This document shows, piece after piece, positions 26,623 through 34,806 of a DNA stretch of 64,000 nucleotides. The translations under genes were made by a program, and so were the position numbers. The notes beneath the pieces were generated by a model. That model did not search any database and was not told the origin of the DNA. It worked only from the letters and a program-made list of their open reading frames with translations. The DNA is from Trinickia acidisoli (GTDB lineage: Bacteria > Pseudomonadota > Gammaproteobacteria > Burkholderiales > Burkholderiaceae), in the NCBI RefSeq assembly GCF_017315725.1, contig NZ_JAFLRG010000001.1, positions 2,480,001-2,544,000 on the forward strand, in the 5' to 3' direction. Position 1 is the stretch's first letter; every line of letters begins with the position of its first letter.

Positions 26623-27015
26623 TCATTTGAGGTAAAAGGGATAGACGAGATTGCCTGCCTTGTTCGTCTCTCTGACAACGTAGTCGATGCCGATCAGCAA
26701 GGCGCTCGGTACTGTGGGATCGACTTTGACCGCGACATTCGGCGGGTCGATGCGCGGCTCCCAGACTTGCAGCGCCTCTTTGACGTAGGTTTGTGCCAGC
26801 GCACGCGTAGGACCGTCGTTCGGTGCAAACACCAATTCGCCGATGCGGCAACCGAACGCCGGCATCAGCACACGCTCGCCTGGTACGGTGCGCAGGATGA
26901 TCAAGATCGACTCGCGAATCTTTTCGTCGCCGGTGCTCCATTGCAGCCGACCGGAAGTCGATAGCCCGATCGGAAACGACCAGCCCCTTCCCAGGAAATC
27001 GCCATTGACGAGCAT
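26623..27015 (-). CDS. gp25/gpW-like baseplate wedge protein (Afp9-like)
   Basis: A 130-residue lysozyme-like gp25 fold protein that nucleates sheath polymerisation at the baseplate. It shows the family opening GRGWSFPIGLSTSGRLQW followed by KIRESILIILRTVPGERVL and the strongly conserved MPAFGCRIGELVFAPN. The glutamate-containing helix and the EPRIDPPNVAVKVD segment complete the pattern. Its ATG overlaps the preceding stop (TAATG). Seven bases separate it from the Afp11-like gene. Confidence 0.93.
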   Translation of the reverse strand: MLVNGDFLGRGWSFPIGLSTSGRLQWSTGDEKIRESILIILRTVPGERVLMPAFGCRIGELVFAPNDGPTRALAQTYVKEALQVWEPRIDPPNVAVKVDPTVPSALLIGIDYVVRETNKAGNLVYPFYLK

Positions 27016-27437
27016 TAGGCGTCGCCGGGGCTTGGCGTACCGACGTACACGCGAACAGGCTGCCGAACCTGCACTTGCGGGGGCGGCGCCTGCGGAATCT
27101 CAGTGCACGTCCGGCATAGATCCGTCGCTCTTGCTGCTTTTTTGCCGTTGACTCGTACTTTGATGTTGCATGTCGCGATCTCGCCCAAGTTCGTGGGCGG
27201 CTCGACGAACGAGTAAGACGGCGGCGGTATGTGCGGAGGATCGTTATGAACCTCCGACTCGATCGTCGCTACCGCCATTCCGTTGATTCGAACATTCGCT
27301 TCGAGCGTCGAAGGATAGAACACCCCGTCGAACGGGAACGGCTGCTGTTGCGTTTCGCCGGTCGCACCGTTGACTACGGTGTGGGTATCGATCACCGGTC
27401 CTATCCCGTCGCCCGCCTTTGCAATGCGTTGTTTCAT
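27015..27437 (-). CDS. PAAR-like spike-tip protein (Afp10-like)
   Basis: A 140-residue protein in the position of the eCIS spike tip. ATG 27437 (MKQRIAKAGDG) has GGAG upstream; the longer frame to 27545 is rejected. It starts with THTVVNGATGETQQQPFPFD and has repeated VRINGMAVATIES and VRVNGKKAARATDL beta-turn units, typical of PAAR-like proteins that cap the spike. The usual GDxxxHGG of classical PAAR is not seen. The C-terminus is Pro/Gln-rich. An effector could be attached to such a tip, but none is fused here. Confidence 0.75.
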   Translation of the reverse strand: MKQRIAKAGDGIGPVIDTHTVVNGATGETQQQPFPFDGVFYPSTLEANVRINGMAVATIESEVHNDPPHIPPPSYSFVEPPTNLGEIATCNIKVRVNGKKAARATDLCRTCTEIPQAPPPQVQVRQPVRVYVGTPSPGDA

Positions 27438-27468
27438 CCTCGGCTCCGCTCGATGCTTTGACCGTCCA

Positions 27469-27975
27469 TCAACCCTCTTGCGCGTTGAGGTCGATCTCGT
27501 TTCCCTCGATCGTGATCGTTCTCGCTGCCTTGATCGACAAAGCATCTTTGCTTTCGATCGTGATCTTTCCCTCCGCGTTGATCGATAGGTCTCCTTTGCT
27601 TTCGATCGAAATCGAATTCTTTTCGCTATCGATCGTCAGTGCGTTTCCATTCTTGTCTTTGACGATCCACACCTGCTGTTGCTTTGCCTGGTCGGCGATA
27701 GGCGGCTTCGACTTGCCGCTCCATAGAAAGCCGATGACGTATCCGCAAGTGCGGTCGTCCGTAGCGAAAGCAACCAATGCCGGCGTGCCCTCCCGCGGCA
27801 ACGCGAACATGCCGTATTCGGGCCCTGCAAACGGACTGGCTACCTGCAGCCAATCCGAAATCAAGCCGTCCGCGAACCTCACTTTGACGCAACCGAGGTT
27901 TGCCCTGTCGTCGGCGTCTTCTTCATCGTCCGCGTTCGCCACTTGTGCGAGTTCGAGTCTCAGGTGCGCGCTCAC
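27469..27975 (-). CDS. eCIS spike protein, gpV / C-terminal VgrG type
   Basis: A 168-residue protein with an OB-fold half (ANLGCVKVRF, SDWLQVASPFAGPEYGMFALP, EGTPALVAFATDD) and a beta-helical tip made of ITIESKDALSIKAARTITI-type repeats, ending IDLNAQEG. This is the C-terminal part of VgrG/Afp8. Here it is a separate gene overlapping the hub gene by ATGA, where Afp8 is one polypeptide. It would form the trimeric needle carrying the PAAR-like tip. Confidence 0.88.
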   Translation of the reverse strand: MSAHLRLELAQVANADDEEDADDRANLGCVKVRFADGLISDWLQVASPFAGPEYGMFALPREGTPALVAFATDDRTCGYVIGFLWSGKSKPPIADQAKQQQVWIVKDKNGNALTIDSEKNSISIESKGDLSINAEGKITIESKDALSIKAARTITIEGNEIDLNAQEG

Positions 27976-29123
27976 ATCGCGCTCCGTTTCAAATCCAAGG
28001 CGGTGACATCGTTATTGCGATCGAATCTATGCGTGCTTTTCACGACGTAATACGGGCCGTCGAAACTCGTGCTCGTCCCGACGAGCCTGATATTGATCCC
28101 AGCTCTTGCTTGAAGATTGACACCTCTGAGCGTCGCCGTCCCCTCGATAAAGGCATGCTGATGATGGGCGCGCTCTGCCGCGGACACATAGTCGAGCGAA
28201 CTCGCATCATTCAGATCGGGACGCCTCAGCGTGATCGGCGACGAGCCAAACGGACTCGCCACGTCGAACCCGGTCTGATTCCCCATTGCTTTGTCTCGCC
28301 GCGAATCCGAGCTGCAAGACCCAGCATCCGTCTCGCCGCTCGAAACGTTGTACCCCAGTGACGTAACCGTCGATCCGAGCGTCGGCACACGCATGTCGAG
28401 GTTGATCGCTTCCACGTCTTTCTTATAAGCCAGCGTCATGAACGTGCTTCCACCCTGATGATTCGAGCGCACGATCAGCATTTCCTTGCCTCCCTGCGTC
28501 TCGATCATGCACTCGTAATTCGCCTGTTTGCAGCGCCGCAAAAGAAAGTCGTAGCGGGTTTCGTTGTCCTGAAGAACATAGGGATAAGGTTCGGCCCTCA
28601 ACTCACTCACGGAAAGCGTCAAGCCTGTTACCGAATTGGCCACCCATTCAAAGATGGCCGCGTCGCTCTTCTTCGCAAATGGCGTCGTGTATGCGCCAAA
28701 CCGCAGGAAATGCATTTTGTCGAAGGCGGTTACCGTCAACATTACGCGCCCAGCGCTGGCGTCGAGCGTCATCCCGCTCACATACATCGGCGCTAGCAAC
28801 GCGTCTTTCGCCCCCTCGCTCGGAAGCTCCAGCTTCGCGCCGGGCTTGAACTTGTCGAAGTCCTCTTGTGCCCACCGCTCGCCGATGTCGAAGACGATCT
28901 GGCACATGGCCGGCACGTTGATCTCTTGCACGACGACGATCGAAGCCACGGCAGCTTTCGCCACGCCTGCGATCGCATTGCCGTCACAGGTAAGGTTGCG
29001 CAATTCGTTTGCGTTGCGCGCAACGCCATACGTCGAACCGGAATCGCGCGTCTTCGATGCCCCGGCCCCTTCGGCGGCATTGTGTGCGGTAGGCGTATCG
29101 CTGCCGCCTATCGATTCAGACAT
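27972..29123 (-). CDS. eCIS spike hub, gpD / N-terminal VgrG type (Afp8 N-part)
   Basis: A 383-residue hub protein. The GMTLDASAGRVMLTVTAFDKM core, LRFGAYTTPFAKKSDAAIFEW and a second half NETRYDFLLRRCKQANYECM are characteristic of the phage late control gpD family. The C-terminal YYVVKSTHRFD strand with LDLKRSAM ends the domain before the separate spike gene. The first 40 residues are a Ser/Thr/Ala-rich leader unusual in hubs. It overlaps both neighbours (8 bases upstream, 4 bases downstream), implying tight coupling of hub and spike. Confidence 0.87.
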   Translation of the reverse strand: MSESIGGSDTPTAHNAAEGAGASKTRDSGSTYGVARNANELRNLTCDGNAIAGVAKAAVASIVVVQEINVPAMCQIVFDIGERWAQEDFDKFKPGAKLELPSEGAKDALLAPMYVSGMTLDASAGRVMLTVTAFDKMHFLRFGAYTTPFAKKSDAAIFEWVANSVTGLTLSVSELRAEPYPYVLQDNETRYDFLLRRCKQANYECMIETQGGKEMLIVRSNHQGGSTFMTLAYKKDVEAINLDMRVPTLGSTVTSLGYNVSSGETDAGSCSSDSRRDKAMGNQTGFDVASPFGSSPITLRRPDLNDASSLDYVSAAERAHHQHAFIEGTATLRGVNLQARAGINIRLVGTSTSFDGPYYVVKSTHRFDRNNDVTALDLKRSAM

Positions 29124-29844
29124 AGTCCGATGCTCCTAGCGGCTCGAACGTCTCGTTCCTCGTATCGGGGATGGCGATCGTGACGCCAGTCCAACGACGT
29201 CCCGGGAAACCGATCGGATCATAGATACCGTTTGCATCCGCAATCAGACGCCACTGGCTCCGGTCTCCCAGAACGTCGTAGGCGATCAAGTCCAGGCGAT
29301 CGCTAGCCGATACGGTCCATAACCGGCGGCAATTATCGAGACCTTGCGCCTTGATCTCCTCCGCATCGGTCAACACCTCCTTCAGCGTTACGGTGAGGTC
29401 GGCCCGTACGGGCACCCCCGACGGCAAAAACATCGTGAACTTTTGTGCAACGTGAGTCACGATGCCGGTGAACAAGCGATCCGCCCATAAGAAACGCACC
29501 GTCGGCGGTACCTTCGCTCCCGCTTTCGCGGGCCAAGGCTCGGTCAACGCGAGAATCTCATTGGTTTTCTTGCGAACGTCGGTCCGCTTTTCGTAGGTGT
29601 CGAAAAGGAGCGTCACCACCAAATCGTCAGGCTCGGTTCGCGAGAACCATACGTTGTTGCCCTCGCCCTGCACCACCGCGCGTTGATTGAGCGACAACTC
29701 CGCGGGGTTGTACATGACGTCGATCGATTTGCCGCTGAGCCCCATCGCAGCCCAATTGGAGTTCTCGACATGAATGTAGGCATGCTGCAAGCCGCTCGGC
29801 AAAATAGCCAACAGCGCGCTTGATTTGCTGTTTCGCTCGAGCAT
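29116..29844 (-). CDS. LysM-containing tube-baseplate adaptor (Afp7-like)
   Basis: A 242-residue adaptor between tube and spike hub. The N-terminal half (SIDVMYNPAELSLNQRA, DDLVVTLLFDTYEKRTDVR) is the CIS tube-adaptor domain; the C-terminal 80 residues form a LysM-like module, SASDRLDLIAYDVLGDRSQW followed by RLIADANGIYDPIGFPGRRW, used in tail proteins to hold the tube rather than to bind peptidoglycan. Its start overlaps the previous stop by one base (TGATG). Confidence 0.88.
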   Translation of the reverse strand: MLERNSKSSALLAILPSGLQHAYIHVENSNWAAMGLSGKSIDVMYNPAELSLNQRAVVQGEGNNVWFSRTEPDDLVVTLLFDTYEKRTDVRKKTNEILALTEPWPAKAGAKVPPTVRFLWADRLFTGIVTHVAQKFTMFLPSGVPVRADLTVTLKEVLTDAEEIKAQGLDNCRRLWTVSASDRLDLIAYDVLGDRSQWRLIADANGIYDPIGFPGRRWTGVTIAIPDTRNETFEPLGASDYV

Positions 29845-31277
29845 CAGCGTCCTCCCGATTTGCGATACTGCTCGGAGCGATCGCGCCGATCGATCGCCGT
29901 TGCCACGCCGCTTGCCAGGCCGCCTATCGTCCGCTCGGAAAATAGCGCTTCCTGTACGAGCGGAATCAGAATCCGACGAGCTGCCGCTATAGCCAACTCA
30001 TTCAGCGGGTGGTCTCTTGCCTGTTCGTCTTCTCGCGGGAGAGAGGAGCGATGCGTGTCGCTCATTGGGTAAGCATGCCTCGCCGCGGCCGTACGCTGCC
30101 GAGGCGAGGCCGCCGCCATAGCGCGTCGTTGCAGGATCAATCGCGCCGTGGCGGGGGGGCGCGGAGACTCGGACGAGGTAAGAACATCGCTCGGGCGCCG
30201 CATCCGCCGAAGTGGCACCGCTACAAACGACAGACTGCGCGCGGCGGGAATGCGCACCAATGCAGCGATATCGTTCCGATCGATCCGCCGTAACATCGAT
30301 CCGAGGCTTGGCGACCGACTCATGGCTGCGTGGGCAGCAAACCGCACGCATGCTACTCGCGCAGTCGATGCATGCATATCGATGCGAGGAAGATCGAATA
30401 TCCGAACACGCTCGCGATTCGAGCGCTCGCCGGCTCGATGCAGCCGCGCGTAAAAGCGCCTACGCTCGCTGTTGTGATCCGATGGTATCGACCGATCGAG
30501 TGAGCGTAGATCGCGCCATGCTTGTCGATTTTGGGCGACAGTGCGCAACCGAGCCGTTACCGTCAGCCCTCGACGCTCGACCTGACGCGCAACTTGCGAT
30601 GCTCGCGTTCGGCCACGCGACAAATGCAAATCCGGTACGGACGATATGCGACGTAGCCGCCCGATCGAAACACGCACTGCGCCGGTCCTGCTGTCAACGG
30701 AATACTCACTGATGCGTCTGACGCGCGAGTATGCACGTATCGTCGCTTCAACGATCTCTCGTGCTGGTATTCGGTCACGCGGCATCTGCGCAATGCGAGG
30801 CGCCTGCCCCATCGACATGCGAGCTAAACCAAGCCCATCCCGCACCGCACGATCACTCGCACGCGCGAGGCGTTGGTCATCGGACACAGTCTGCACGCGA
30901 ACGATACGAAACACGCGCGGAGTAGCAAGCGCGGAAGCAATGACTTGCACGGTCGTTGCGTGTATCGACATTTGTTTGGACCTGGCCGGAAAACGGCCCA
31001 TCGAAGCGGCCATGCGCACGACTTTGATCACAGCCTCCCGCCGGCTCGACACGCTGCGCAGCACCGGGCCGCCATAGCACCGCGCCCTCTCCTGCGCCGC
31101 TCGATGCGTGCGCCATCGCGTAGGCAGCGCGAATACGAATCGTGGCGCGAATTGTCGCGGCCACGGGTAACGTGACAGCGCACCCATGCGCCAACGCTCC
31201 CACCCGCTCGCCTTCCACCGAAACGCGAGTCCCGTTTGCAAAGGTGCAATCGACCGTCGTTCGAAGTTTCGTGCCAT
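29844..31277 (-). CDS. Arg-rich 477-residue protein of unknown function in the eCIS operon
   Basis: I do not recognise it. The frame is open for 478 codons and is linked at both ends: its ATG is 3 bases after the previous stop, and its TGA overlaps the next ATG. In the first 100 residues I count 20 Arg and only 2 Lys, and the pattern continues, so the protein should be very basic. No signal or membrane segment is evident. The last 55 residues (LNELAIAAARRILIPLVQEA, LFSERTIGGLASGVATAIDR) look like an ordinary helical domain. Codon use includes many CGA, unlike neighbours. Another minus-strand frame (31276 to about 30877) has a more ordinary composition at its beginning, so an old frameshift cannot be excluded. 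Possible roles include tape measure, nucleic-acid-binding cargo or assembly factor. Confidence 0.5.
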   Translation of the reverse strand: MARNFERRSIAPLQTGLAFRWKASGWERWRMGALSRYPWPRQFAPRFVFALPTRWRTHRAAQERARCYGGPVLRSVSSRREAVIKVVRMAASMGRFPARSKQMSIHATTVQVIASALATPRVFRIVRVQTVSDDQRLARASDRAVRDGLGLARMSMGQAPRIAQMPRDRIPAREIVEATIRAYSRVRRISEYSVDSRTGAVRVSIGRLRRISSVPDLHLSRGRTRASQVARQVERRGLTVTARLRTVAQNRQAWRDLRSLDRSIPSDHNSERRRFYARLHRAGERSNRERVRIFDLPRIDMHASTARVACVRFAAHAAMSRSPSLGSMLRRIDRNDIAALVRIPAARSLSFVAVPLRRMRRPSDVLTSSESPRPPATARLILQRRAMAAASPRQRTAAARHAYPMSDTHRSSLPREDEQARDHPLNELAIAAARRILIPLVQEALFSERTIGGLASGVATAIDRRDRSEQYRKSGGR

Positions 31278-31279
31278 GG

Positions 31280-31852
31280 CTAAAGTAGCGAACCGAGACT
31301 GATCGTCTTTTCTATCCGATCAACCGCGAGCGTGAGTTGTTGAACGGCAATCAGGCTTTGCGACGCATCGAGACGCGCCCCCTCGAGCGCAGTCGGCCAT
31401 GCATGATAGAAATTCCACGCCGCAACCGGCACCCCAACCGCAGGTACGGCACCGATGTTCGGCGTGTGGGTATCCGACATCAACACGATCGTGCCGTTCA
31501 TGCGCTTTACACGGCCGGTAAGCGTAAAGCGGTACCACTCCCACATCGGATCCAAAAGCGTGAGGCCCTTCGTGAATAGCAGCTCGTTACACGTCGTTTG
31601 ACCGGGTAGCTTATGCTCGCGATCATTGACGCCACCTTCACGCACCGTGCGCACTTCCGTCTTCCAACCGATACCTGCCACCGAAGTGAAACTGCCGAGC
31701 GCGACACTCGCCAACGCACCTGCGCCAACGGCACCCAACACGCCGCTCGTGCTGAAGTCGGGACTCAGCATGACGCGAAAGTTGTAGGCCTTGAACGGAT
31801 CGAATGCTGCGCCTTCGAGCGCCTTCATTGCCCCGCCGACAGAAAGACTCAT
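31280..31852 (-). CDS. Second eCIS tube protein (Afp5-like, gp19/T4 tail-tube fold)
   Basis: A 190-residue tube-fold protein. FDPFKAYNFRVMLSPDF matches the opening of T4-like tube proteins, and KLPGQTTCNELLFTKGLTLL, MWEWYRFTLTGRVKR and VPVAAWNFYHAWPTALEG match the conserved KLPG, kkg, W-Y and WPt motifs of the family. A Gly/Ala-rich insert (VLGAVGAGALASVALGS) is unusual. In Afp-type clusters such a second, larger tube protein initiates the tube on the baseplate, and its position before the LysM adaptor fits. Confidence 0.88.
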   Translation of the reverse strand: MSLSVGGAMKALEGAAFDPFKAYNFRVMLSPDFSTSGVLGAVGAGALASVALGSFTSVAGIGWKTEVRTVREGGVNDREHKLPGQTTCNELLFTKGLTLLDPMWEWYRFTLTGRVKRMNGTIVLMSDTHTPNIGAVPAVGVPVAAWNFYHAWPTALEGARLDASQSLIAVQQLTLAVDRIEKTISLGSLL

Positions 31853-31899
31853 GCCTCACCACTGAGAGATATTTACGCCGATCGCCCCACCCCATTTCG

Positions 31900-32115
31900 T
31901 CAACCCAACTCGCGAATATCGATTCCGATCGGCCGTTCCGGCTGCTCCGCCGCATTGATTTTGTCGTTGATCCTGCTGATCTCTTCGCACCAGCGCCACC
32001 GGTCTCTATGCGCCAACGCCATCACCTCCGCAAGCGACCAGTGAAAGTGATAGGCGATGAACGCTATCTCTTCGTAAAGTTCGCTTGAACCGGCAGCGCT
32101 TCGACGTTTCCCGGG
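31900..32115 (-). CDS. Probable -1 frameshift extension of the tail-assembly chaperone (GT-like)
   Basis: In the -1 frame relative to the preceding gene an open stretch from about 32187 to a TGA at 31900-31902 encodes ELYEEIAFIAYHFHWSLAEV, a Trp/Glu-rich helix (HRDRWRWCEEISRIND) and a short tail. This looks like the small DUF6760-type proteins I remember from eCIS loci. There is no ATG, GTG or TTG before the conserved part. Upstream, the zero-frame codons TTC CCG GGA hold the heptamer C CCG GGA (minus strand, 32115-32109), a canonical X XXY YYZ slippery site; slipping to CCC GGG AAA enters exactly this frame and adds 69 residues, giving a fused protein of about 187. Lambda G/GT uses the same design. 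Expression by frameshifting is inference. Confidence 0.6.
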   Translation of the reverse strand, partial: PGKRRSAAGSSELYEEIAFIAYHFHWSLAEVMALAHRDRWRWCEEISRINDKINAAEQPERPIGIDIRELG

Positions 32116-32462
32116 AACGCTCCTGCCGATTCGAGCGACGAATGAGGCGAATCGGCGGAAGCGTCGGCATCATCGACTCCGTTGATTTCGTTATAAAGCT
32201 TCTGCAGATACGTAAAGTCACGAAGAAACAACTCCTCGATAACGGCCGTCGACATCGCTTCGAGCTGGTCGAGCTTGACGACGCGCGCAAGCGTCACGAC
32301 GGCGAGGTACGCCGCATTGGCTTGCACGCGGTGATCCCGCATCGCATAGATTTCATCGCCCGCCGTGGCCAGGCGCATGATGCCCTCGCGATAGAGATAG
32401 CCGTCGGAACCCCGATAGCCAATCGGCAACGTGAACGCATACTCGATACTGATCGGATCCAT
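32064..32462 (-). CDS. Phage tail-assembly-chaperone-like protein of the eCIS
   Basis: A 132-residue protein. ATG 32462 is chosen because GGAGGAAG lies just upstream; a TTG at 32474 lies within that site. It begins SIEYAFTLPIGYRGSDGYLY, then REGIMRLATAGDEI, YLAVVTLARVVKLDQLEAMS and FLRDFTYLQKLYNEING, matching the gp41/gpG-like tail assembly proteins that sit between tube and later tail genes. The C-terminus is acidic and low in complexity and contains the slippery site described for the overlapping extension. It lies 19 bases after the tube gene. Confidence 0.8.
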   Translation of the reverse strand: MDPISIEYAFTLPIGYRGSDGYLYREGIMRLATAGDEIYAMRDHRVQANAAYLAVVTLARVVKLDQLEAMSTAVIEELFLRDFTYLQKLYNEINGVDDADASADSPHSSLESAGAFPGNVEALPVQANFTKR

Positions 32463-32481
32463 CGCTTCCTCCAAAGGACCG

Positions 32482-32931
32482 CTACTTCATCCGCTTCATG
32501 TATTCGATCGAGAGTTCGAGCGTCTCGATCATGACCTCCGCGCTGCTCGCATTCAGGCCGCTCGTCTGATAGGTCGTGGGCCATGCGTTGAACAGCGACC
32601 ACTGCGCGGCCGTCGAGCCGTCGCTATCGAGCAGCGTGATGGAAGCATTGCGTCGCGCGTTCGACGTGGACGTGCCTTTTTGCACGACCTGGTAGTGCCA
32701 GTTGTACAGATCCAGCGAGTACGTCATGCCCTTCTTCAACGTCACCCGCCCGTAAGAGGTCAAGCCCGAGAGCGTTCGGCGAAAGGCGGGATCGGTACCT
32801 TCGCGGTAATCGACGGCATCGACCGTGACGTCCGGAACGTTCACTTCTGAAAATGCCGCGACGATGATGCCGGTGATCTCGACACGAAAACGAAAACCGC
32901 GATAGGGGTCACGCTGCTGCTGAGTAGCCAT
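32482..32931 (-). CDS. eCIS inner tube protein (Afp1-like)
   Basis: A 149-residue tube protein that stacks in hexameric rings inside the sheath. The opening YRGFRFRVEITGIIVAAFSE is the Afp1/Hcp-like tube start, and TLSGLTSYGRVTLKKGMTYS, DLYNWHYQVV and FNAWPTTYQTSGLNASSAEV are the conserved family segments (kkG, W, WPt, s.l.a). Length is typical. It follows the sheath by 12 bases and has GGAG upstream of ATG 32931. Confidence 0.95.
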   Translation of the reverse strand: MATQQQRDPYRGFRFRVEITGIIVAAFSEVNVPDVTVDAVDYREGTDPAFRRTLSGLTSYGRVTLKKGMTYSLDLYNWHYQVVQKGTSTSNARRNASITLLDSDGSTAAQWSLFNAWPTTYQTSGLNASSAEVMIETLELSIEYMKRMK

Positions 32932-32943
32932 GAAATCACTCCA

Positions 32944-34635
32944 TCAAGATCCCGAACTTTGCGACGAGGTCATTTGTGCGATGCGTATCACCACGAATTC
33001 CGCGGGGTAGAGAACAGCCAAGCCCACGTCGATATTGAGCACGCCTTGCGCACGCAACGCGGGAGGGTTGTTCGTGGAGTCGCAGGTGACGAAGAAAGCC
33101 TCGTCGGCCGTCGAACCAAACAATGCGCCTTGGTGCCATACCAAGGTCAAGAACGCCGTAATTTCGCGCACGACGGTTGCCCAAAGCAGTTCGCTATTGG
33201 GTTGGAAGACAACCCATTGCAGACTCGTCTTCAGGCTCAGCTCCACGAACGTGACGAAACGGCGGACCGCGATGTATTGCCATTGGCCCGGCCCAGCAAG
33301 GGTGCGTGCCCCGTAAATCGTGACGCCGTACCCCGCAATGTTGCGGATCGCATTGATGCCGTGAGGGTTGAGGTCGTCTTGATCGCTCTCAGTCAACCAT
33401 CCCGTTAGGGCCGTCGCCGTTGCGATTCGCCCCGTGCGCACGCCCGCCGGAGAAACGTGCACGCCAGCAGTGAGGTCCGTGGTCGCATAGCGGCCGAGCA
33501 CGGGACCACTCGGGGGAATCGGCACGCTGGTGCCGGTGACTGGGTTCAAAACGAACGTCCACGGGTAATAGAGCGCGGCGTTTTCATAGATCAGCGCGGT
33601 GTTGTTTGTCGCTCCGCCGGCAACGAATGCGACGATGTTATCGGTGTCAGTCGAGTCGTCGACGTAGGGCGCATCGATCACATAGAACAGATTGGGTAGT
33701 TTTTGGCAGTGTGTCATCACATCCGTGATCACGGATGTGAGCGATTGCGCCGATGTTGAATCGCTTGTTAGTTCAACTACAGCCGCATCTGGCGTCGCCA
33801 GTAGGCTCGCGTCGGGAATCGATGCAAGCGCGGGTAGCGCACCGTCATAGATCGAACTGTCGTACGTGACTGGATCGCCGCCATCGAGCTTCACGGGTGT
33901 TCCCGCACGAGTTTGCTGGCCCACGTCGCCCGGCTGCGGCGTCGACAATACGCGAATGAACATTGATTTGGCGTTGATCTGCGCCTGCAGGGGACAAGGT
34001 CCGCCGTCGCCGGCTGGCGTCAAACTCATTGCGGTAAATGGCCCGAACGATTCCAGGACGTACCACGTGCCGTCCTGACCGCTGAGCGTCGTCGCCCTTA
34101 TCGAGTTATTGGCGATGTATAGGGCGAAAAGCTTGCGCCATATGGTGCCGTCCTGATCAGTGGACTGGAGATCGGCATTGCCGATCACGACATTGACGCT
34201 GAAGTAGTTGGAAGCTTGCGCGCCCTTCGGGATGGGCCCAACGTCCGTCACCGTGACTTGTAAAAGGCTGTTAGGCCAATCGCCCTGACTTGCCGCAGTG
34301 ACTTGATAGTTTCCATTACCATCCGTCACAGTCGCTAGGGCAAGCTTTGGCGGGGTGTCTGGGCAAATGCCTATGACATAGCACACCGCCCCACCTTCAG
34401 CAAAGAATTCGTAGGCCGCCGCGCAGGCGCACGCCCCCCAAACGAACCCGCCATACCTGCTTTGATATTCCGCCCAACTGCTAACCCTTCGAGCTACGTT
34501 GCGGTCCGACGAGTCGAGCTTTTCCGTCGCCCCAATGATTACCGGAATCGACGTCGACACGCCCTGAATCGACGGAATGCCCGGAAGTTCTTGTATGTAG
34601 ACGCCGGGATGCGAATAACTGTTGCCATCTGCCAT
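32944..34635 (-). CDS. eCIS contractile sheath protein (Afp2-4-like)
   Basis: A 563-residue sheath protein, the only one in this cluster (Afp has three). ATG 34635 (MADGNSYS) has AGGAGA eight bases upstream; the frame to 34776 is rejected. SHPGVYIQELPGIPSIQGVS then STSIPVIIGATEKL is the classic sheath N-terminus. The C-terminus has ATALTGWLTESDQDDLNPHG, GYGVTIYGARTLAGPGQWQY and a final EFVVIRI strand, as in contractile sheaths that interlock by arm exchange. It may be transcribed from a promoter between 34636 and the IS element, because that insertion separates it from the upstream genes. Confidence 0.95.
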   Translation of the reverse strand: MADGNSYSHPGVYIQELPGIPSIQGVSTSIPVIIGATEKLDSSDRNVARRVSSWAEYQSRYGGFVWGACACAAAYEFFAEGGAVCYVIGICPDTPPKLALATVTDGNGNYQVTAASQGDWPNSLLQVTVTDVGPIPKGAQASNYFSVNVVIGNADLQSTDQDGTIWRKLFALYIANNSIRATTLSGQDGTWYVLESFGPFTAMSLTPAGDGGPCPLQAQINAKSMFIRVLSTPQPGDVGQQTRAGTPVKLDGGDPVTYDSSIYDGALPALASIPDASLLATPDAAVVELTSDSTSAQSLTSVITDVMTHCQKLPNLFYVIDAPYVDDSTDTDNIVAFVAGGATNNTALIYENAALYYPWTFVLNPVTGTSVPIPPSGPVLGRYATTDLTAGVHVSPAGVRTGRIATATALTGWLTESDQDDLNPHGINAIRNIAGYGVTIYGARTLAGPGQWQYIAVRRFVTFVELSLKTSLQWVVFQPNSELLWATVVREITAFLTLVWHQGALFGSTADEAFFVTCDSTNNPPALRAQGVLNIDVGLAVLYPAEFVVIRIAQMTSSQSSGS

Positions 34636-34806
34636 GCTTGCATCTCCTTCCGCGTTCGCTGGCCACGACTCAATGCGTGGCACAACCGTTCTCGTTGATC
34701 GCAACACGTCTACGCCGCCGGCATCTGGCGCTACGGAGTCGCAGCCTCCGCTTTCGGCGAAGCATTCAAGTACCACCGGCGCGGCACAAGCTCTCCAAGT
34801 ACAGCG

